Below, one piece after another: positions 1-10,316 of a DNA stretch of 64,000 bases (the first letter of the stretch is position 1; each line of letters starts with the position of its first letter). The stretch is from assembly GCF_004769575.1 (NCBI RefSeq), contig NZ_RQGA01000014.1, forward strand, positions 310,001-374,000, written 5' to 3'. A program made the position numbers and the translations under genes. The notes beneath the pieces are model-generated. The model was not told the origin of the DNA. It saw nothing but the letters and a program-made list of their open reading frames with translations, and made no database searches. This DNA comes from Leptospira perdikensis. GTDB lineage: Bacteria; Spirochaetota; Leptospiria; Leptospirales; Leptospiraceae.

Positions 1-1303
1 CATCTCGCATTTGTGCTTCCGTAACCGTCACAGGAATGGCTTTAATTTCATCTTGTAGCGATTTTAACGCCAAAGAAACTTTCATTTTATCCATTTGCAT
101 CAAATAGCCGATTTCCGATCCCACATCTTGGACACGATCTGAAGTTTCTGCAATTTTTCCCTGAAGGATCGTAGACTGAAATAAATTGAGCATATCCCAT
201 GTTTTTGATTTTTCATCCTTGTATTCTTGTTTTAGAATATTCGGAATGGCTTCGAAATCGACAGACAAATCTTTCCAAGTGTAGTTTTTTCCATCACGAT
301 TGGAATATAATGAATAATCTGGTGTAAATATTTTTGGATCGATATCGGTTGGACCGGAAAAACGAGGAAGGTTAGCGACAGTGATTCCACTTTCTTCCGT
401 GATTTTTTTAAGTTCTTTTTGGTAGAGACCTTGCTCATACTCTTTCATGGTGTGAGACGCAAACTGATTTGCTTTGTCTGTCGATTCACCTTCCGTAAAA
501 TAAGCGACAGATGCTTTCGTATCTGCATCCTCATGAGTTTTTCCATATTCTGTAGCTTCCGCTTTAAACTCATCAAAAATGGATGTGAAATATTTTTTTA
601 GTCTTTCTGGATGGACTTTCTCAGTTCCTGTAGAACGTACTACATAGGCAATCCTTCCTTCTCCTGCTTTTGCATAAGAAATGAAAGTTCCCGTTTTAGC
701 CTTTTTTACTTCCGTTAAAATGTCTTCCAATGGTGTTTCTGCACAGTTCGTACAAAAAGGTTCCAATTTTCCAGCAATAGGTCTACGTGTAATGTCTTCA
801 GTAACTTTGGAAATTTCTTCCGCAATTTCTTTATTAGACAAAGAATTCAATTTATTTGCGAGTTCCTCTGCTTTTTTTAAGTTAGCAGCCTCATCTTCAC
901 CACGAACTAGTGCTAGTTGAAGGTTCACAAATTCTAAAGGTTTTTCTTTTAAACCATTTTTAACATACTCGCGCATATATACATTGAGTTTCAAAAACTG
1001 ATTCACCAGAGATTCAATTTTCTGAACATCCGCTTCCGCTACTTTTTTGGAAGAAATGGCGTCCTTCAAAAGAATTTTTTCTAAGGCGATACTTTCTAAA
1101 ATTTTTGCTTGGATATCGGCTGTGATCGGTTGTGGTTCAGGGTTTCCTCGTTTGGAAGCCTCAATCACAAAATTCATTTCTTTACGAGTTACAGTTCCAC
1201 CGTCAAAAGTAGCCAGGATTTCTGAATCCTTAGAGCAATTGAGAAGTGGTACGAGTATCAAACCGAGCAAAACGCCCAGAGTGAAAAGTTTGTTTAGATT
1301 CAT
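1..1303 (-). CDS. SurA/PrsA-like periplasmic lipoprotein (3' end outside window)
   Basis: This frame is open from an ATG at 1303 to the window edge, about 434 codons, so the C-terminus is missing. The N-terminus is a lipoprotein signal (MNLNKLFTLG... ending LLNC), with Asn before the lipid-bearing Cys at about residue 23, which Leptospira tolerates. The next residues (ATFDGGTVTRKEMNF) resemble the start of SurA/PrsA/PpiD chaperones, where a small strand precedes a helical domain. A later stretch with GKLEPF and a Gly-rich strand could be a degenerate parvulin domain, but I cannot trace the catalytic residues. The start has an AAGGA Shine-Dalgarno site 7 bases upstream. Inferred role: folding or transport of outer-membrane or secreted proteins. 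The family call is moderate; the gene itself is clear. Confidence 0.7.
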   Translation of the reverse strand, partial: MNLNKLFTLGVLLGLILVPLLNCSKDSEILATFDGGTVTRKEMNFVIEASKRGNPEPQPITADIQAKILESIALEKILLKDAISSKKVAEADVQKIESLVNQFLKLNVYMREYVKNGLKEKPLEFVNLQLALVRGEDEAANLKKAEELANKLNSLSNKEIAEEISKVTEDITRRPIAGKLEPFCTNCAETPLEDILTEVKKAKTGTFISYAKAGEGRIAYVVRSTGTEKVHPERLKKYFTSIFDEFKAEATEYGKTHEDADTKASVAYFTEGESTDKANQFASHTMKEYEQGLYQKELKKITEESGITVANLPRFSGPTDIDPKIFTPDYSLYSNRDGKNYTWKDLSVDFEAIPNILKQEYKDEKSKTWDMLNLFQSTILQGKIAETSDRVQDVGSEIGYLMQMDKMKVSLALKSLQDEIKAIPVTVTEAQMRD

Positions 1304-1336
1304 TGGATTTCCTTGTCTATTTTTTTCAGTAGTCTT

Positions 1337-1636
1337 TTAGTATTTGCGAACCGGTTTTTCCGGCTTTTTGGGTTCTGAAACTTGAGTGGCAGTTGGTACC
1401 GTTTTTTCTTCTGTTACCGAGGTTCTCTTAACAACAGAATCTGCATTCGAAACTTTCAACTTGAGAATTTCTGATTTTTGATCTTCCAATTTACTCATTT
1501 CCGATAAAAAAGTTTCTTTAAGAATGGGGGAATATTCCCGGTCAGAAGCCAGGCGGTCGGTCAATTTTTTCAATTCTACGACGTCTCGATCCACTTCTTC
1601 TAGTTTTTTGTATAAATGGGCAACAGTTACCTTCAA
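1337..1636 (-). CDS. Small coiled-coil hypothetical protein
   Basis: A 99-residue charged protein. Residues 5-65 form a likely coiled coil (LYKKLEEVDRDVVELKKL...). The C-terminal third is a Pro/Lys/Thr-rich tail ending PEKPVRKY. No signal peptide or membrane segment is visible. The start is TTG, supported by an AAGGAG site six bases upstream. It lies 33 bases upstream of the SurA-like lipoprotein gene on the same strand and is probably co-transcribed with it. I do not recognise the family and assign no function. Confidence 0.6.
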   Translation of the reverse strand: MKVTVAHLYKKLEEVDRDVVELKKLTDRLASDREYSPILKETFLSEMSKLEDQKSEILKLKVSNADSVVKRTSVTEEKTVPTATQVSEPKKPEKPVRKY

Positions 1637-1709
1637 ACTCCACTCCTTCCAAAAGTTTTATTTACTTGCAATAGAGTGCAAGAATGAAATAAGAAAAATA
1701 ACAATTTTT

Positions 1710-2066
1710 ATGAGCCTAGACGATTTAGTAGTTTCGACTGAAAAAATAGATACTGTATATGTGACCAAATTACAGGGAAATCTAAATAACTTTACTGCCG
1801 AAAAGTGCATCAAATCGATTCTCAATTCTTTAAAACACGGATCTGTCATTTTGGATCTAGAAGAGTTGAATATGGTAACCACCCAAGGAATCATCGCTTT
1901 CAAAACGATCAGCGAAGAAGCCTTCCTGCACAAACATAAAATCATCTTAATCAATCTCCCGTTAAGTGTTAGGCAAGCATTTTTGATGGCAGGTGTTCGT
2001 AATTTATTTCCCATCGCAAACAATGAAGAGGCAGCATTCAAAATGGCCTCAAGACCCAGTAGGTAA
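1710..2066 (+). CDS. STAS-domain protein (anti-sigma factor antagonist type)
   Basis: A 118-residue single-domain protein with the STAS pattern: a beta strand (VYVTKLQGNLN), a helix, a strand with an acidic turn (SVILDLEELNMVTTQG), a long helix, a strand (KIILINL) and a final helix. The usual phosphoacceptor Ser/Thr follows the DLxxL turn; here the region reads MVTTQG, so a Thr may take that role. The frame is open further upstream, but that part overlaps the divergent coiled-coil gene, and ATG 1710 gives a normal STAS length. The Shine-Dalgarno site is weak. The next gene begins 4 bases after the stop, so the two are probably cotranslated. No partner kinase or anti-sigma factor is nearby. 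Confidence 0.75.
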   Translation: MSLDDLVVSTEKIDTVYVTKLQGNLNNFTAEKCIKSILNSLKHGSVILDLEELNMVTTQGIIAFKTISEEAFLHKHKIILINLPLSVRQAFLMAGVRNLFPIANNEEAAFKMASRPSR

Positions 2067-2070
2067 AACC

Positions 2071-2820
2071 GTGAATTCAGGATTTAATTTTTTTCGTAAA
2101 ATATGGCATGTACTCGGGCTCATCATTCCCGTGACTCTTTTTTTTGATCCCTTCAAAGATGCCTTTAGTCTTGTCTTTGCAACTCGAGCCATCCTTGTTT
2201 CCTTACTCGGAATCCTCCTTGTTAGTTTGTTAATTTTGGAATTTGTCCGACTGAATCATTCCGGTTTTGAAAATTTCTTTTACAAATATTTTGGGTTCTT
2301 AATGAAAGAGTCTGAAAGAAAAAGATTCAATGGAACGGTCCCTTATTTTTTTGCAAACTTCCTCGTTGTTTTGTTCTTTCCTGCGGAAATAGCCATTCTT
2401 GCGATTTTGTTCTTAGTGATTGGAGATCCCTTTGCTGCCTATGTCGGGAGTAAGTACGGTAAACATAGATTCTATAATGGAAAATCACTCGAGGGAATTA
2501 TCGGATTTTTAGTTCCGGCATTTTTGTTTTCTATTTTGGCACTTTTTCTCATTACCAAATCCCAACCAGGAAGTTTCCTTGCGATCCTTGACAACCAAGG
2601 GGCTGTCCTCTGGACTCCCATTTATCTTGTATTCTTTTCTGTGGTCTCAGCTTGCGTGACTGAATTTTTTGCTAATACGACAGCCAAAGGACTTGTGGAT
2701 GACAACCTTCTCATCCCAATTGTAGGAGCAGTGGTTCTATCCGTTTTATCCTTATTGTATTTGGATTATACACCGATGGATTTTTTCTTCGATCCAAACG
2801 CACTTTACATTCAAAAATAA
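2071..2820 (+). CDS. Integral membrane polyprenol/diacylglycerol kinase-like (SEC59/DGK1/CdsA-type) protein
   Basis: A roughly 249-residue polytopic membrane protein with about seven hydrophobic segments. The signature lies mid-protein: a GDPFAAYVGSKYG motif followed by GKSLEG. It is shared by CTP-dependent dolichol/phytol/diacylglycerol kinases, and such proteins are often annotated as phosphatidate cytidylyltransferase. A lipid-linked phosphoryl or cytidylyl transfer role is inferred; the substrate is unknown. I chose GTG 2071, four bases after the STAS stop and behind AGTAGG, because upstream in-frame starts would lie inside the STAS gene. It probably forms a two-gene operon with that gene. 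Confidence 0.65.
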   Translation: MNSGFNFFRKIWHVLGLIIPVTLFFDPFKDAFSLVFATRAILVSLLGILLVSLLILEFVRLNHSGFENFFYKYFGFLMKESERKRFNGTVPYFFANFLVVLFFPAEIAILAILFLVIGDPFAAYVGSKYGKHRFYNGKSLEGIIGFLVPAFLFSILALFLITKSQPGSFLAILDNQGAVLWTPIYLVFFSVVSACVTEFFANTTAKGLVDDNLLIPIVGAVVLSVLSLLYLDYTPMDFFFDPNALYIQK

Positions 2821-2831
2821 ATTCTAAATCC

Positions 2832-2866
2832 AATGGCTTTCCGTGATAAAAAAACGAAGAGCCATT
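2832..2866. terminator. Hairpin between convergent genes
   Basis: An imperfect 13-bp stem (AATGGCTTTCCGT against ACGAAGAGCCATT, one mismatch and one G-T pair) with an A-rich loop sits between two convergent genes. No long T-run follows on either strand, so this is a probable but weak shared terminator. Confidence 0.45.
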
Positions 2867-2906
2867 CAAAACTTAAAATCTTCACCTGAGCCAAAACCCA
2901 TAAAAA

Positions 2907-3509
2907 TCACTTCCAGCGTAGTTCAACAGTTCTCTGTTTGGTGATCGTATCCATTCCTGGAACAATCACTTTGTATTCTAAGGAGATGGGACCAAGTGCT
3001 TCTAACAGAAAAGGTGACTTTTCGATTCCTTTATGGCGAAATTCTTCTTTCAAAAGAGCCCCTAAATAGTGAAAGGAAACAACAACATTGTTTTGGAATA
3101 AATTCCCTTCCATCCGTTCCGTTGAATTTCCATATTTTAAATAGGCAATGTAATTCGAACGAAAAACTTGTTTTTCCATTCCATTATATGGTTTCGGAAG
3201 CACCAATCGAAACCCAGGTGTTTCCCTTGCTGTAAAATATAAAAAATTTCCAAAATCCTCATAGTTAGGATTTTCTTTTTTAAAGAACTTCCGATCAAGA
3301 GAAACAATATCTTTTTCTGTTTTGGGTTCTGTACAATCCAAAGGTTCATTGAAATTATCACAGAACTGAAATGATTGTTTTGGCTCTGTTTGGCATCCAC
3401 AAATCAAAAAGTTGATACAAACAAATAAAGAAATTAAAATAAAAGAAGGGTGAACTAGATGCCAACGAAAAACAGCCAAATGGTCAGGATTTGAATTTAT
3501 TGAATTCAT
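2907..3509 (-). CDS. Hypothetical lipoprotein
   Basis: About 200 residues. The N-terminus is a long signal peptide ending in FLICGC, a plausible lipobox; the mature part begins QTEPKQSFQFCDNF and has several aromatic-rich strands. I do not recognise the family. I prefer ATG 3509, which has AGGGA seven bases upstream. This start overlaps the last 26 bases of the upstream DUF4416 gene, which suggests translational coupling. It is the last gene of the TldD-PmbA-DUF4416 group. A cell-envelope role is inferred from the lipoprotein signal only. Confidence 0.65.
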   Translation of the reverse strand: MNSINSNPDHLAVFRWHLVHPSFILISLFVCINFLICGCQTEPKQSFQFCDNFNEPLDCTEPKTEKDIVSLDRKFFKKENPNYEDFGNFLYFTARETPGFRLVLPKPYNGMEKQVFRSNYIAYLKYGNSTERMEGNLFQNNVVVSFHYLGALLKEEFRHKGIEKSPFLLEALGPISLEYKVIVPGMDTITKQRTVELRWK

Positions 3510-4017
3510 AGGATTCCCTAAGTGTATTGAAAAAATAACTAACTTCTTTTTCTCGAAAGTAACTTTGAGTGGAATTTGGGACAACTAGTTGGCCTCGGGA
3601 AAAATGGTAAACTGTTTCTGCATACACACCCTGAAACAAATACATCCGATGGAAATCATCTTTAGATTTCGCAATGACAATGTTATGCGAAGTGACATAT
3701 CCTGGAATTAAAAGAACACTCGAATCTTTTTTTTGCAAAAGACTTTGAAATTCCAAACATTCCTTCTTTTTTTCAACAAGTTCCTCTCTATGGATTCTTT
3801 GTTTGAAGGCCAGAACTTTAGTCCAACGACCTGGATAAGCAAACTCTCTTTCTGTTTCATCAGGAGTCCATTTGGGGAGTAAAACAGATTCATAAAGGAT
3901 TTTAGAAAACCTTTTCTCTGCCATTGCTTTCAATTCAAAAAGAATGTCTTCCTCTTGGTAGGAAAGAATAACAAAAAAAGAAGCGCCTTGTGGTCTTTCT
4001 AAAATCTCTTGTGGCAT
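3484..4017 (-). CDS. DUF4416 family protein
   Basis: A 177-residue soluble protein beginning MPQEILERPQGASFF. It matches the DUF4416 family as I know it: an N-terminal strand (ASFFVILSYQEEDI), a middle AYPGRWT segment, and a C-terminal part with AKSKDDFHRMYLFQGVYAE, where a Tyr/Phe-rich strand precedes SYFREKEVSYFFNTLRE. The family has no established function. It starts 3 bases downstream of the PmbA stop, so it belongs to that operon, and its 3' end overlaps the next lipoprotein gene. Confidence 0.65.
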   Translation of the reverse strand: MPQEILERPQGASFFVILSYQEEDILFELKAMAEKRFSKILYESVLLPKWTPDETEREFAYPGRWTKVLAFKQRIHREELVEKKKECLEFQSLLQKKDSSVLLIPGYVTSHNIVIAKSKDDFHRMYLFQGVYAETVYHFSRGQLVVPNSTQSYFREKEVSYFFNTLRESYEFNKFKS

Positions 4018-4020
4018 GGG

Positions 4021-5400
4021 TTACTCTTCAGTCACTCCCGTGATGGTAAATCCATCGAGTAATAGATACGGAACAAAAGAAGATTCACCCAGAAGTTCTC
4101 CTTCTTTGGAGATTGCTTCGATTTGGTTTAATGCCTCAAATGCATTCCCCACAATTTGTACTTCTCGAACCGGGACTTTCTCTCCATTTTCTAAAAGGTA
4201 TCCTCCTTTGATCACTCCCGAAAAATCACCGGAGGCTCCATCTTTAGTTCCCGAAATTCGGTTCACAAATAGAGTTTTACCCGGGAGTTTGAAAAACTCA
4301 TCTTTGGTTGAGGTGCCTGGTGCAATCTGGAGTTGTTTCGGACCACAACCGGGAAGGCTTTGGGCTCCACCGCTCGCAGATCCATTGGATTTCGGAAGTC
4401 CTGCTTTTTTAGCCTCAAAGGTATTGTAGAAGTAAGTATTTAAAACTCCCTCCGTTAGGACTGATTTTTTTGAAGTAGGAAGGCCTTCGCGGTCAAAACC
4501 GGTAGATCCCATCAAACCATTGTTCGTTGGATCATCCCAAATGGAAAGTAATGAGGAGGCAACTTTTTCGCCGAGCTTACCAGCCATTTTGGATTTGCCT
4601 TTGCGGAGACTAGTTCCATTTAAAGAACCTATAAAAAGTCCAAGAAAAAATGAATACACGGCATCGGGAGGAAGCAAAACCTTTCCTTGAAACCCAGAGA
4701 TGGGTTTGGCATAAAGTGCTCCCATACATTTGTCTCCAAAATTCATAAAGGCCTTTTTCCATAGAGTTTGGAACTGGTTTTTGTCAAACCCACTGGCAGA
4801 ATCATAATCAAAACTTCCGACTAAATCCCCATCCACACCCATTCCCATCACCGAAGCAGAAAGTTCAGCACCCAGTTCATGGGCCATCACTCCTTTGGAA
4901 GAAACGATGAGTTTGTAACCCTTGCTAAGCGAAAAATCGCCCGAGTCAATATTGACCTTAGAATACAAATCATTTCTCCAACCGAGGGCTTCTTTCGCAG
5001 AATTGACCAAATCCTCAATTCCCATTCTATCTAAGGATTCATCATATTGGTTGAAATGATTCTGAATGGATTCTGGCTCTGGAAGTCCTAAATCAAAATC
5101 CGGAGTGGATTGGCTTTTTGCTAAACTATAAGCTTCTTCAATCGACTGATAAAGGCTAGGGATATGATTGGAGATGATAAAACCTTGGTTTCCCTCATGA
5201 ATCACACGAATTCCAAACATATTTTCTTCGGTCGCCGTACAGTTGTTTAAGTCATTTTTTTCTAAACTGACATCTTCCGAATATCCGTAACTGGAATAAA
5301 TCTCTACTTGGTCGATCCCGTTGGTTTTTGCTTTTTTGACTAAATTAGAAAGTAAATCTTTTTGGTCGTTCAAACGTTTTTCAATCGAATTACGATCCAT
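4021..5400 (-). CDS. pmbA: TldE/PmbA-family metalloprotease subunit
   Basis: 459 residues with the two-domain layout of PmbA/TldE: an N-terminal helical-strand domain (VEIYSSYGYSEDVSLEKNDL) and a C-terminal domain with the late GVIKGGYLLENGEKVPVREVQIVGN segment typical of the family. PmbA pairs with TldD to form a Zn-dependent peptidase that in enteric bacteria processes microcin B17 and degrades CcdA. PmbA lacks the HExxxH motif, as expected for the non-catalytic subunit. Its ATG overlaps the tldD stop as TAATG, consistent with equal synthesis of the two subunits. No RiPP precursor gene was recognised nearby, so a general peptide-degradation role is more likely. Confidence 0.88.
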   Translation of the reverse strand: MDRNSIEKRLNDQKDLLSNLVKKAKTNGIDQVEIYSSYGYSEDVSLEKNDLNNCTATEENMFGIRVIHEGNQGFIISNHIPSLYQSIEEAYSLAKSQSTPDFDLGLPEPESIQNHFNQYDESLDRMGIEDLVNSAKEALGWRNDLYSKVNIDSGDFSLSKGYKLIVSSKGVMAHELGAELSASVMGMGVDGDLVGSFDYDSASGFDKNQFQTLWKKAFMNFGDKCMGALYAKPISGFQGKVLLPPDAVYSFFLGLFIGSLNGTSLRKGKSKMAGKLGEKVASSLLSIWDDPTNNGLMGSTGFDREGLPTSKKSVLTEGVLNTYFYNTFEAKKAGLPKSNGSASGGAQSLPGCGPKQLQIAPGTSTKDEFFKLPGKTLFVNRISGTKDGASGDFSGVIKGGYLLENGEKVPVREVQIVGNAFEALNQIEAISKEGELLGESSFVPYLLLDGFTITGVTEE

Positions 5401-6785
5401 TATTTACCACCGAGTAATACTTTTGTGCGAACATAAGGGCCACCGGCATCTACTTTGGCTGGTTGTCCTTTCCCACAATGTCCCGAACCCAAATCCCATT
5501 TGAATTCTTTGGAAACCATATCTATATTTTGTAAAACATCAAAGGCAAGACCAGAAACTGTCACACCCTTCAAAAGATCTGTGATCTTTCCATTTTGGAT
5601 GCGGTACGCTTTTTGTACGGCAAACATAAATTCACCAGTGGCATCTGCTTGGCCGTTTTTGGCTCCATCCAAATAGTATCCGTCTTTTGTATTGGCGATC
5701 ATTTCTTCCAAACTGGAATCTCCAGGAACAAGGAAGGTGTTACGCATACGAATGAGAGGAACATCTCCATACTCCCAAGCTCTTGCCGATCCCGTTGGAG
5801 CCACTCCAAACCGTTCTGCGGTTTCTCGGTTGTGGAGGTAGGAGGAAAGGATTCCGTTTTTGATAATGACTGTATTTGTGGGAATGATTCCTTCATCATC
5901 CACAGGGATGGAACCACCCGCACCTTCATAGTATTCAGAGTAACCGGAGTCGCATAACGTCACTAAGTCAGATCCAACTCTGTGTCCAATTTTTCCTTGG
6001 GCCACAGACCCAGACAAAACAAAGTCCGCTTCTACGGTATGCCCAATGGCTTCGTGAACGAGTAGTCCCACAATCGAAGGGGATAAAATGACTGTGGAAA
6101 GTCCACCGTCGGGAAGAGAACTAGAAAGTAAATCCACAGCTGTTTTACAAGCTTCGTCAGAAATCTCCGTCGGTGACTGGGAACGAAAGAGACAATCCCA
6201 ACCGCCAGTCACACCAATGGAATGGGAGCCGGATTCCATCTTTCCATCTTCTTTGGCCACAGCAGACACTCGGAATTCTGGTCTTATCATACTAAAAAAA
6301 CTATCTGCTCCATCGGTGGTCACGATGGCTTTTTCTTCGTAAATTTCGGAATACCCACATCCAACTGATTGGAGTTTTGTCGATTGTTTGGCGGCTGCAT
6401 TTTGGATGTCTAAAACGAGTTTTAATTTTTCTTCTACCGTTCGGTTACGAAAGTCTTCAATCCCTTTCCCGATAAAATCTCCAATGGCAAAATTTGCTTT
6501 GGGCAAATTCGGAATTTTATCTTTTCGCAAAGCAGAGGATAGACGAGCCGCTTTTTTGGCTACCTGGATGGCGTTTTGGATAGATGATTTTGAAATTTCG
6601 CTAGTCGATGCAAAACCCCAAGTTCCCGCTTCCAAAACCCGAACTCCAATTCCCGTTCTTTTGCGAAGGGCAGTGGATTCCACTCGTCCTCTTTCGGCAA
6701 AGAAGGAACGACTTTCTTTATGATGGTATCTTAGTTCTACAAATCCGGACTCTTCGGCCAAACATTCTTTTAATAGGTTTCGCAT
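5400..6785 (-). CDS. tldD: TldD-family zinc metalloprotease
   Basis: 461 residues, near the normal TldD length of about 480. The zinc site HEAIGH is at residues 244-249 (HExxxH), followed by a Gly-rich loop (GAGGSIPVDDEG) and the family C-terminal end (SGLAFDVLQNIDMV then GHCGKGQPA). This is the catalytic partner of PmbA/TldE, which follows with a one-base overlap. The start ATG at 6785 follows the hydrolase gene by 31 bases. TldD/TldE cleave unfolded or small peptides inside a closed chamber; the physiological substrate here is unknown. Confidence 0.92.
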   Translation of the reverse strand: MRNLLKECLAEESGFVELRYHHKESRSFFAERGRVESTALRKRTGIGVRVLEAGTWGFASTSEISKSSIQNAIQVAKKAARLSSALRKDKIPNLPKANFAIGDFIGKGIEDFRNRTVEEKLKLVLDIQNAAAKQSTKLQSVGCGYSEIYEEKAIVTTDGADSFFSMIRPEFRVSAVAKEDGKMESGSHSIGVTGGWDCLFRSQSPTEISDEACKTAVDLLSSSLPDGGLSTVILSPSIVGLLVHEAIGHTVEADFVLSGSVAQGKIGHRVGSDLVTLCDSGYSEYYEGAGGSIPVDDEGIIPTNTVIIKNGILSSYLHNRETAERFGVAPTGSARAWEYGDVPLIRMRNTFLVPGDSSLEEMIANTKDGYYLDGAKNGQADATGEFMFAVQKAYRIQNGKITDLLKGVTVSGLAFDVLQNIDMVSKEFKWDLGSGHCGKGQPAKVDAGGPYVRTKVLLGGK

Positions 6786-6816
6786 ACGTCCCTTCCTTAT
6801 ATTTTAATGTATTTGA

Positions 6817-7830
6817 TTACGATTTGATTTGAGAATCAAAAAAATCGAGGAGGATCCTAGGAAGCCATCTTCCTTCTGGATTGTCCGGAGAAGAATCACT
6901 AATGAATCCAACATGTCCCCCTTTTTCCGTAAGAACGGTTTGTAATAGGGGATAGGACTTCCAACGAATTTCGTGCCAAACTTCCGAGGGAACCACAGGA
7001 TCATCATCGGCATGAACGATGAGGCCAGGAATTTTGATTCCACCAAGGTATTTGACACTAGAACAAATATTATAGTATTCCAATACATTCGCATAACCAG
7101 AAATTGGTGCGGTAAAGAAATCATCAAAATCAAAAAATGACTTACTTCGTAAAACTCTTTCTTTCATTTTATCTGAGATTTCATAAACTCCCGAAGTTAC
7201 CTTTTCTTTCATGGTATCCAAAAAATGATCTCGGTAAAAATTACCGGCCCTTGAATCAATAAAGTCACAACTTCGTTTTAAATCCAAAGGAGGGGATGTG
7301 GCCGAAAATGCCTTCGAATAATGTTCCCTTTTTTCTCCAAAAAATTTAATCACCAGATTCGCAGATAATGAAAATCCTGAAACAAATATGGATTTAGTAA
7401 AATGTTTATAAATGTATTTTAATACGGCTTCTAAATCTTCCGATTGGCCGGCATTATAAGGTTTTTTGGCAATCCCAAACCCACGACCACAGTTCCGCAA
7501 ATTCATACGGATTACCCCATAACCACGATTAAGCGCTTCTTTTCCAGCACTTACCATATAATGGGATTCAGAACTTCCTTCCATTCCATGAATGAGAAGT
7601 AAATAGTGTCCATTCCATTTGGAGGCTTTTTTTCGAACTAAAGAAAGTGGGGGATTATGTTCTAACCAAAGCAGATCCCCAGACCCATCATTTGTGGGAA
7701 TGAGGATACTCTCTGAATAGTACTCATCCTCAAGTGAATTGTCTGGAGGAAAGAGTACGTTGTAGACAGTTTGTAAATGTCTACCTTCTAAAAATCTTCT
7801 GGGTTTGAATTCTCTGTTAGAGGACGTCAA
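6817..7830 (-). CDS. YheT-type alpha/beta hydrolase
   Basis: 337 residues. The start region ([20 protein letters not shown]) and the [12 protein letters not shown] motif match the YheT/ABHD1-3 family. The nucleophile elbow reads VSGFSLSAN (G-x-S-x), then HADDDPVVP supplies the acid and GGHVGF the His, so all three catalytic residues are present. These proteins are probably lipid or ester hydrolases; the substrate is not known. The only usable start near the conserved N-terminus is TTG 7830: an in-frame stop lies 9 bases upstream, and no ATG follows before the conserved block. The start overlaps the clpP end by 14 bases, so translation is probably coupled. Confidence 0.85.
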   Translation of the reverse strand: MTSSNREFKPRRFLEGRHLQTVYNVLFPPDNSLEDEYYSESILIPTNDGSGDLLWLEHNPPLSLVRKKASKWNGHYLLLIHGMEGSSESHYMVSAGKEALNRGYGVIRMNLRNCGRGFGIAKKPYNAGQSEDLEAVLKYIYKHFTKSIFVSGFSLSANLVIKFFGEKREHYSKAFSATSPPLDLKRSCDFIDSRAGNFYRDHFLDTMKEKVTSGVYEISDKMKERVLRSKSFFDFDDFFTAPISGYANVLEYYNICSSVKYLGGIKIPGLIVHADDDPVVPSEVWHEIRWKSYPLLQTVLTEKGGHVGFISDSSPDNPEGRWLPRILLDFFDSQIKS

Positions 7831-8425
7831 TTGTGTTTACGATCTTATCTACAATCCCGTAAGCCAAAGCTTGGTCGGCATCCATATAATAATCGCGATC
7901 AGTGTCTTCCACCAATTGTTCGTAGGTTTTGCCACAAGCATCCGCTAACATTTGATTGAGTTTTTCTTTAGTTTTGACAATATCCTGAGCATGGATGAGT
8001 AAATCCGTAGCAGGAGCTTGGATTTGTCCTCCAATGGAAGGTTGGTGGATCATCACTCGACCATTTGGCCAAATGTAACGATTTCCTTTTTTTCCTCCAA
8101 TGAGAAGGATAGATCCCATAGAAGCAGCCATTCCCATACATACTGTGTGTACCGGTGAGGAGATCATTTGCATGGTGTCATAAACGACAAGTCCAGAGGT
8201 GACAACACCACCGGGGCTATTGATATAAAACGTAATTGGTTTTCCAGGATCTACCATTTCCAAATACATAAGTTTGGCAGTGAGTTCCTTGGAGGATTCG
8301 TCAGTGACAGGACCCCAGAGAAAGATTTTCCGTTTTTCCAGGAATTTCTTACCCATGTTTTTGTCGCTAATGAGATCTTGGATGGTTTCGGTGATTTCTT
8401 TTTCTGGTGTTTCTTCTTCTGGCAT
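7817..8425 (-). CDS. clpP: ATP-dependent Clp protease proteolytic subunit
   Basis: 202 residues, a standard ClpP length. The catalytic Ser102 lies in GMAASMGS, His127 in MIHQPS, and a family Asp lies in the C-terminal [18 protein letters not shown] block. The oxyanion region YINSPGG is intact. ClpP forms the tetradecameric chamber that degrades proteins delivered by ClpX or ClpA, neither of which is in this window. It sits between the FtsB-like gene (1-base gap) and the overlapping hydrolase gene, in the eno operon. The acidic N-terminus ([10 protein letters not shown]) is longer than in E. coli and may be a propeptide. Confidence 0.95.
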   Translation of the reverse strand: MPEEETPEKEITETIQDLISDKNMGKKFLEKRKIFLWGPVTDESSKELTAKLMYLEMVDPGKPITFYINSPGGVVTSGLVVYDTMQMISSPVHTVCMGMAASMGSILLIGGKKGNRYIWPNGRVMIHQPSIGGQIQAPATDLLIHAQDIVKTKEKLNQMLADACGKTYEQLVEDTDRDYYMDADQALAYGIVDKIVNTIDVL

Positions 8426-8426
8426 A

Positions 8427-8891
8427 TTAATTCAGTCTTTTGTCATTAGACATAGGTTGCAAGCGTTTCAGCTTGAAGTAAACGCCTAGAATCAGGAAAA
8501 CACTAAAAGAAATAAAAAAGAAACGTAATAAAAAGAGCGGTGGTTCTTTCCAATCTGCACTCAAACCCGCTGTGTGTAACGTTGCGGGAAGGACCTTTGG
8601 TTTTTCCGTTGTGTGCGAGATCGATTCTTCAAATTTCAATACATGGGCAGTCTCAGAAAGTAGGTAATACTTCCTTGCTTCCTGTTCTAAGGCATAAGCA
8701 TCATTTTTTAGGCGGCGTTCCTTTTCTTCCAACCCTTGGTTTTCGACCACAAGCCTCTCTACTTCCGCATTGAGATTTTGTAATTCCTTCTCGAGGCGCA
8801 TACGTTCGGCGATCCCTGACTCGGACAAAAGTCCGAGATAGAGACCAGCGCAAATATAGGTTACGAGTAGGGAGGCTTTCGATGGTGTCAT
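8427..8891 (-). CDS. FtsB/DivIC-like septum protein with an extra C-terminal membrane segment
   Basis: 154 residues. The first half has the FtsB/DivIC architecture: a short N-terminal membrane segment (about residues 7-23), then a coiled coil from about 30 to 75 ending in [20 protein letters not shown], similar to the family's E..AR..L.L...GE block. FtsB proteins are often encoded next to enolase, as here. Unlike typical FtsB, which ends soon after this block, the protein continues through a linker to a second strongly hydrophobic segment (about 117-140, [21 protein letters not shown]) and a basic tail. Function in division is inferred. It starts 1 base after the eno stop. Confidence 0.7.
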   Translation of the reverse strand: MTPSKASLLVTYICAGLYLGLLSESGIAERMRLEKELQNLNAEVERLVVENQGLEEKERRLKNDAYALEQEARKYYLLSETAHVLKFEESISHTTEKPKVLPATLHTAGLSADWKEPPLFLLRFFFISFSVFLILGVYFKLKRLQPMSNDKRLN

Positions 8892-8892
8892 A

Positions 8893-10209
<1,317 letters not shown>

Positions 10210-10316
10210 CTAAGGGATAATTTCCTCCCAGTGTTAGGAATTTTAAGCCTCTGACAATAAACTTTTTCGACAAAGAGCCTAGTTCCAGGAAAATGACTTA
10301 AAAAGAAGAGGGAACC

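Noticed and set aside
1658..2041. Long minus-strand frame opposite the STAS gene
   Set aside because: It overlaps the clear STAS reading frame over nearly all its length, has a poor N-terminus and no recognised domain; a shadow frame.
5595..5957. Plus-strand frame opposite tldD
   Set aside because: Lies within the strong TldD frame containing HEAIGH; no independent support.
4021..6785. RiPP biosynthesis cluster around TldD/PmbA
   Set aside because: No precursor peptide, YcaO protein or dedicated transporter was seen nearby; housekeeping peptidase is the simpler reading.
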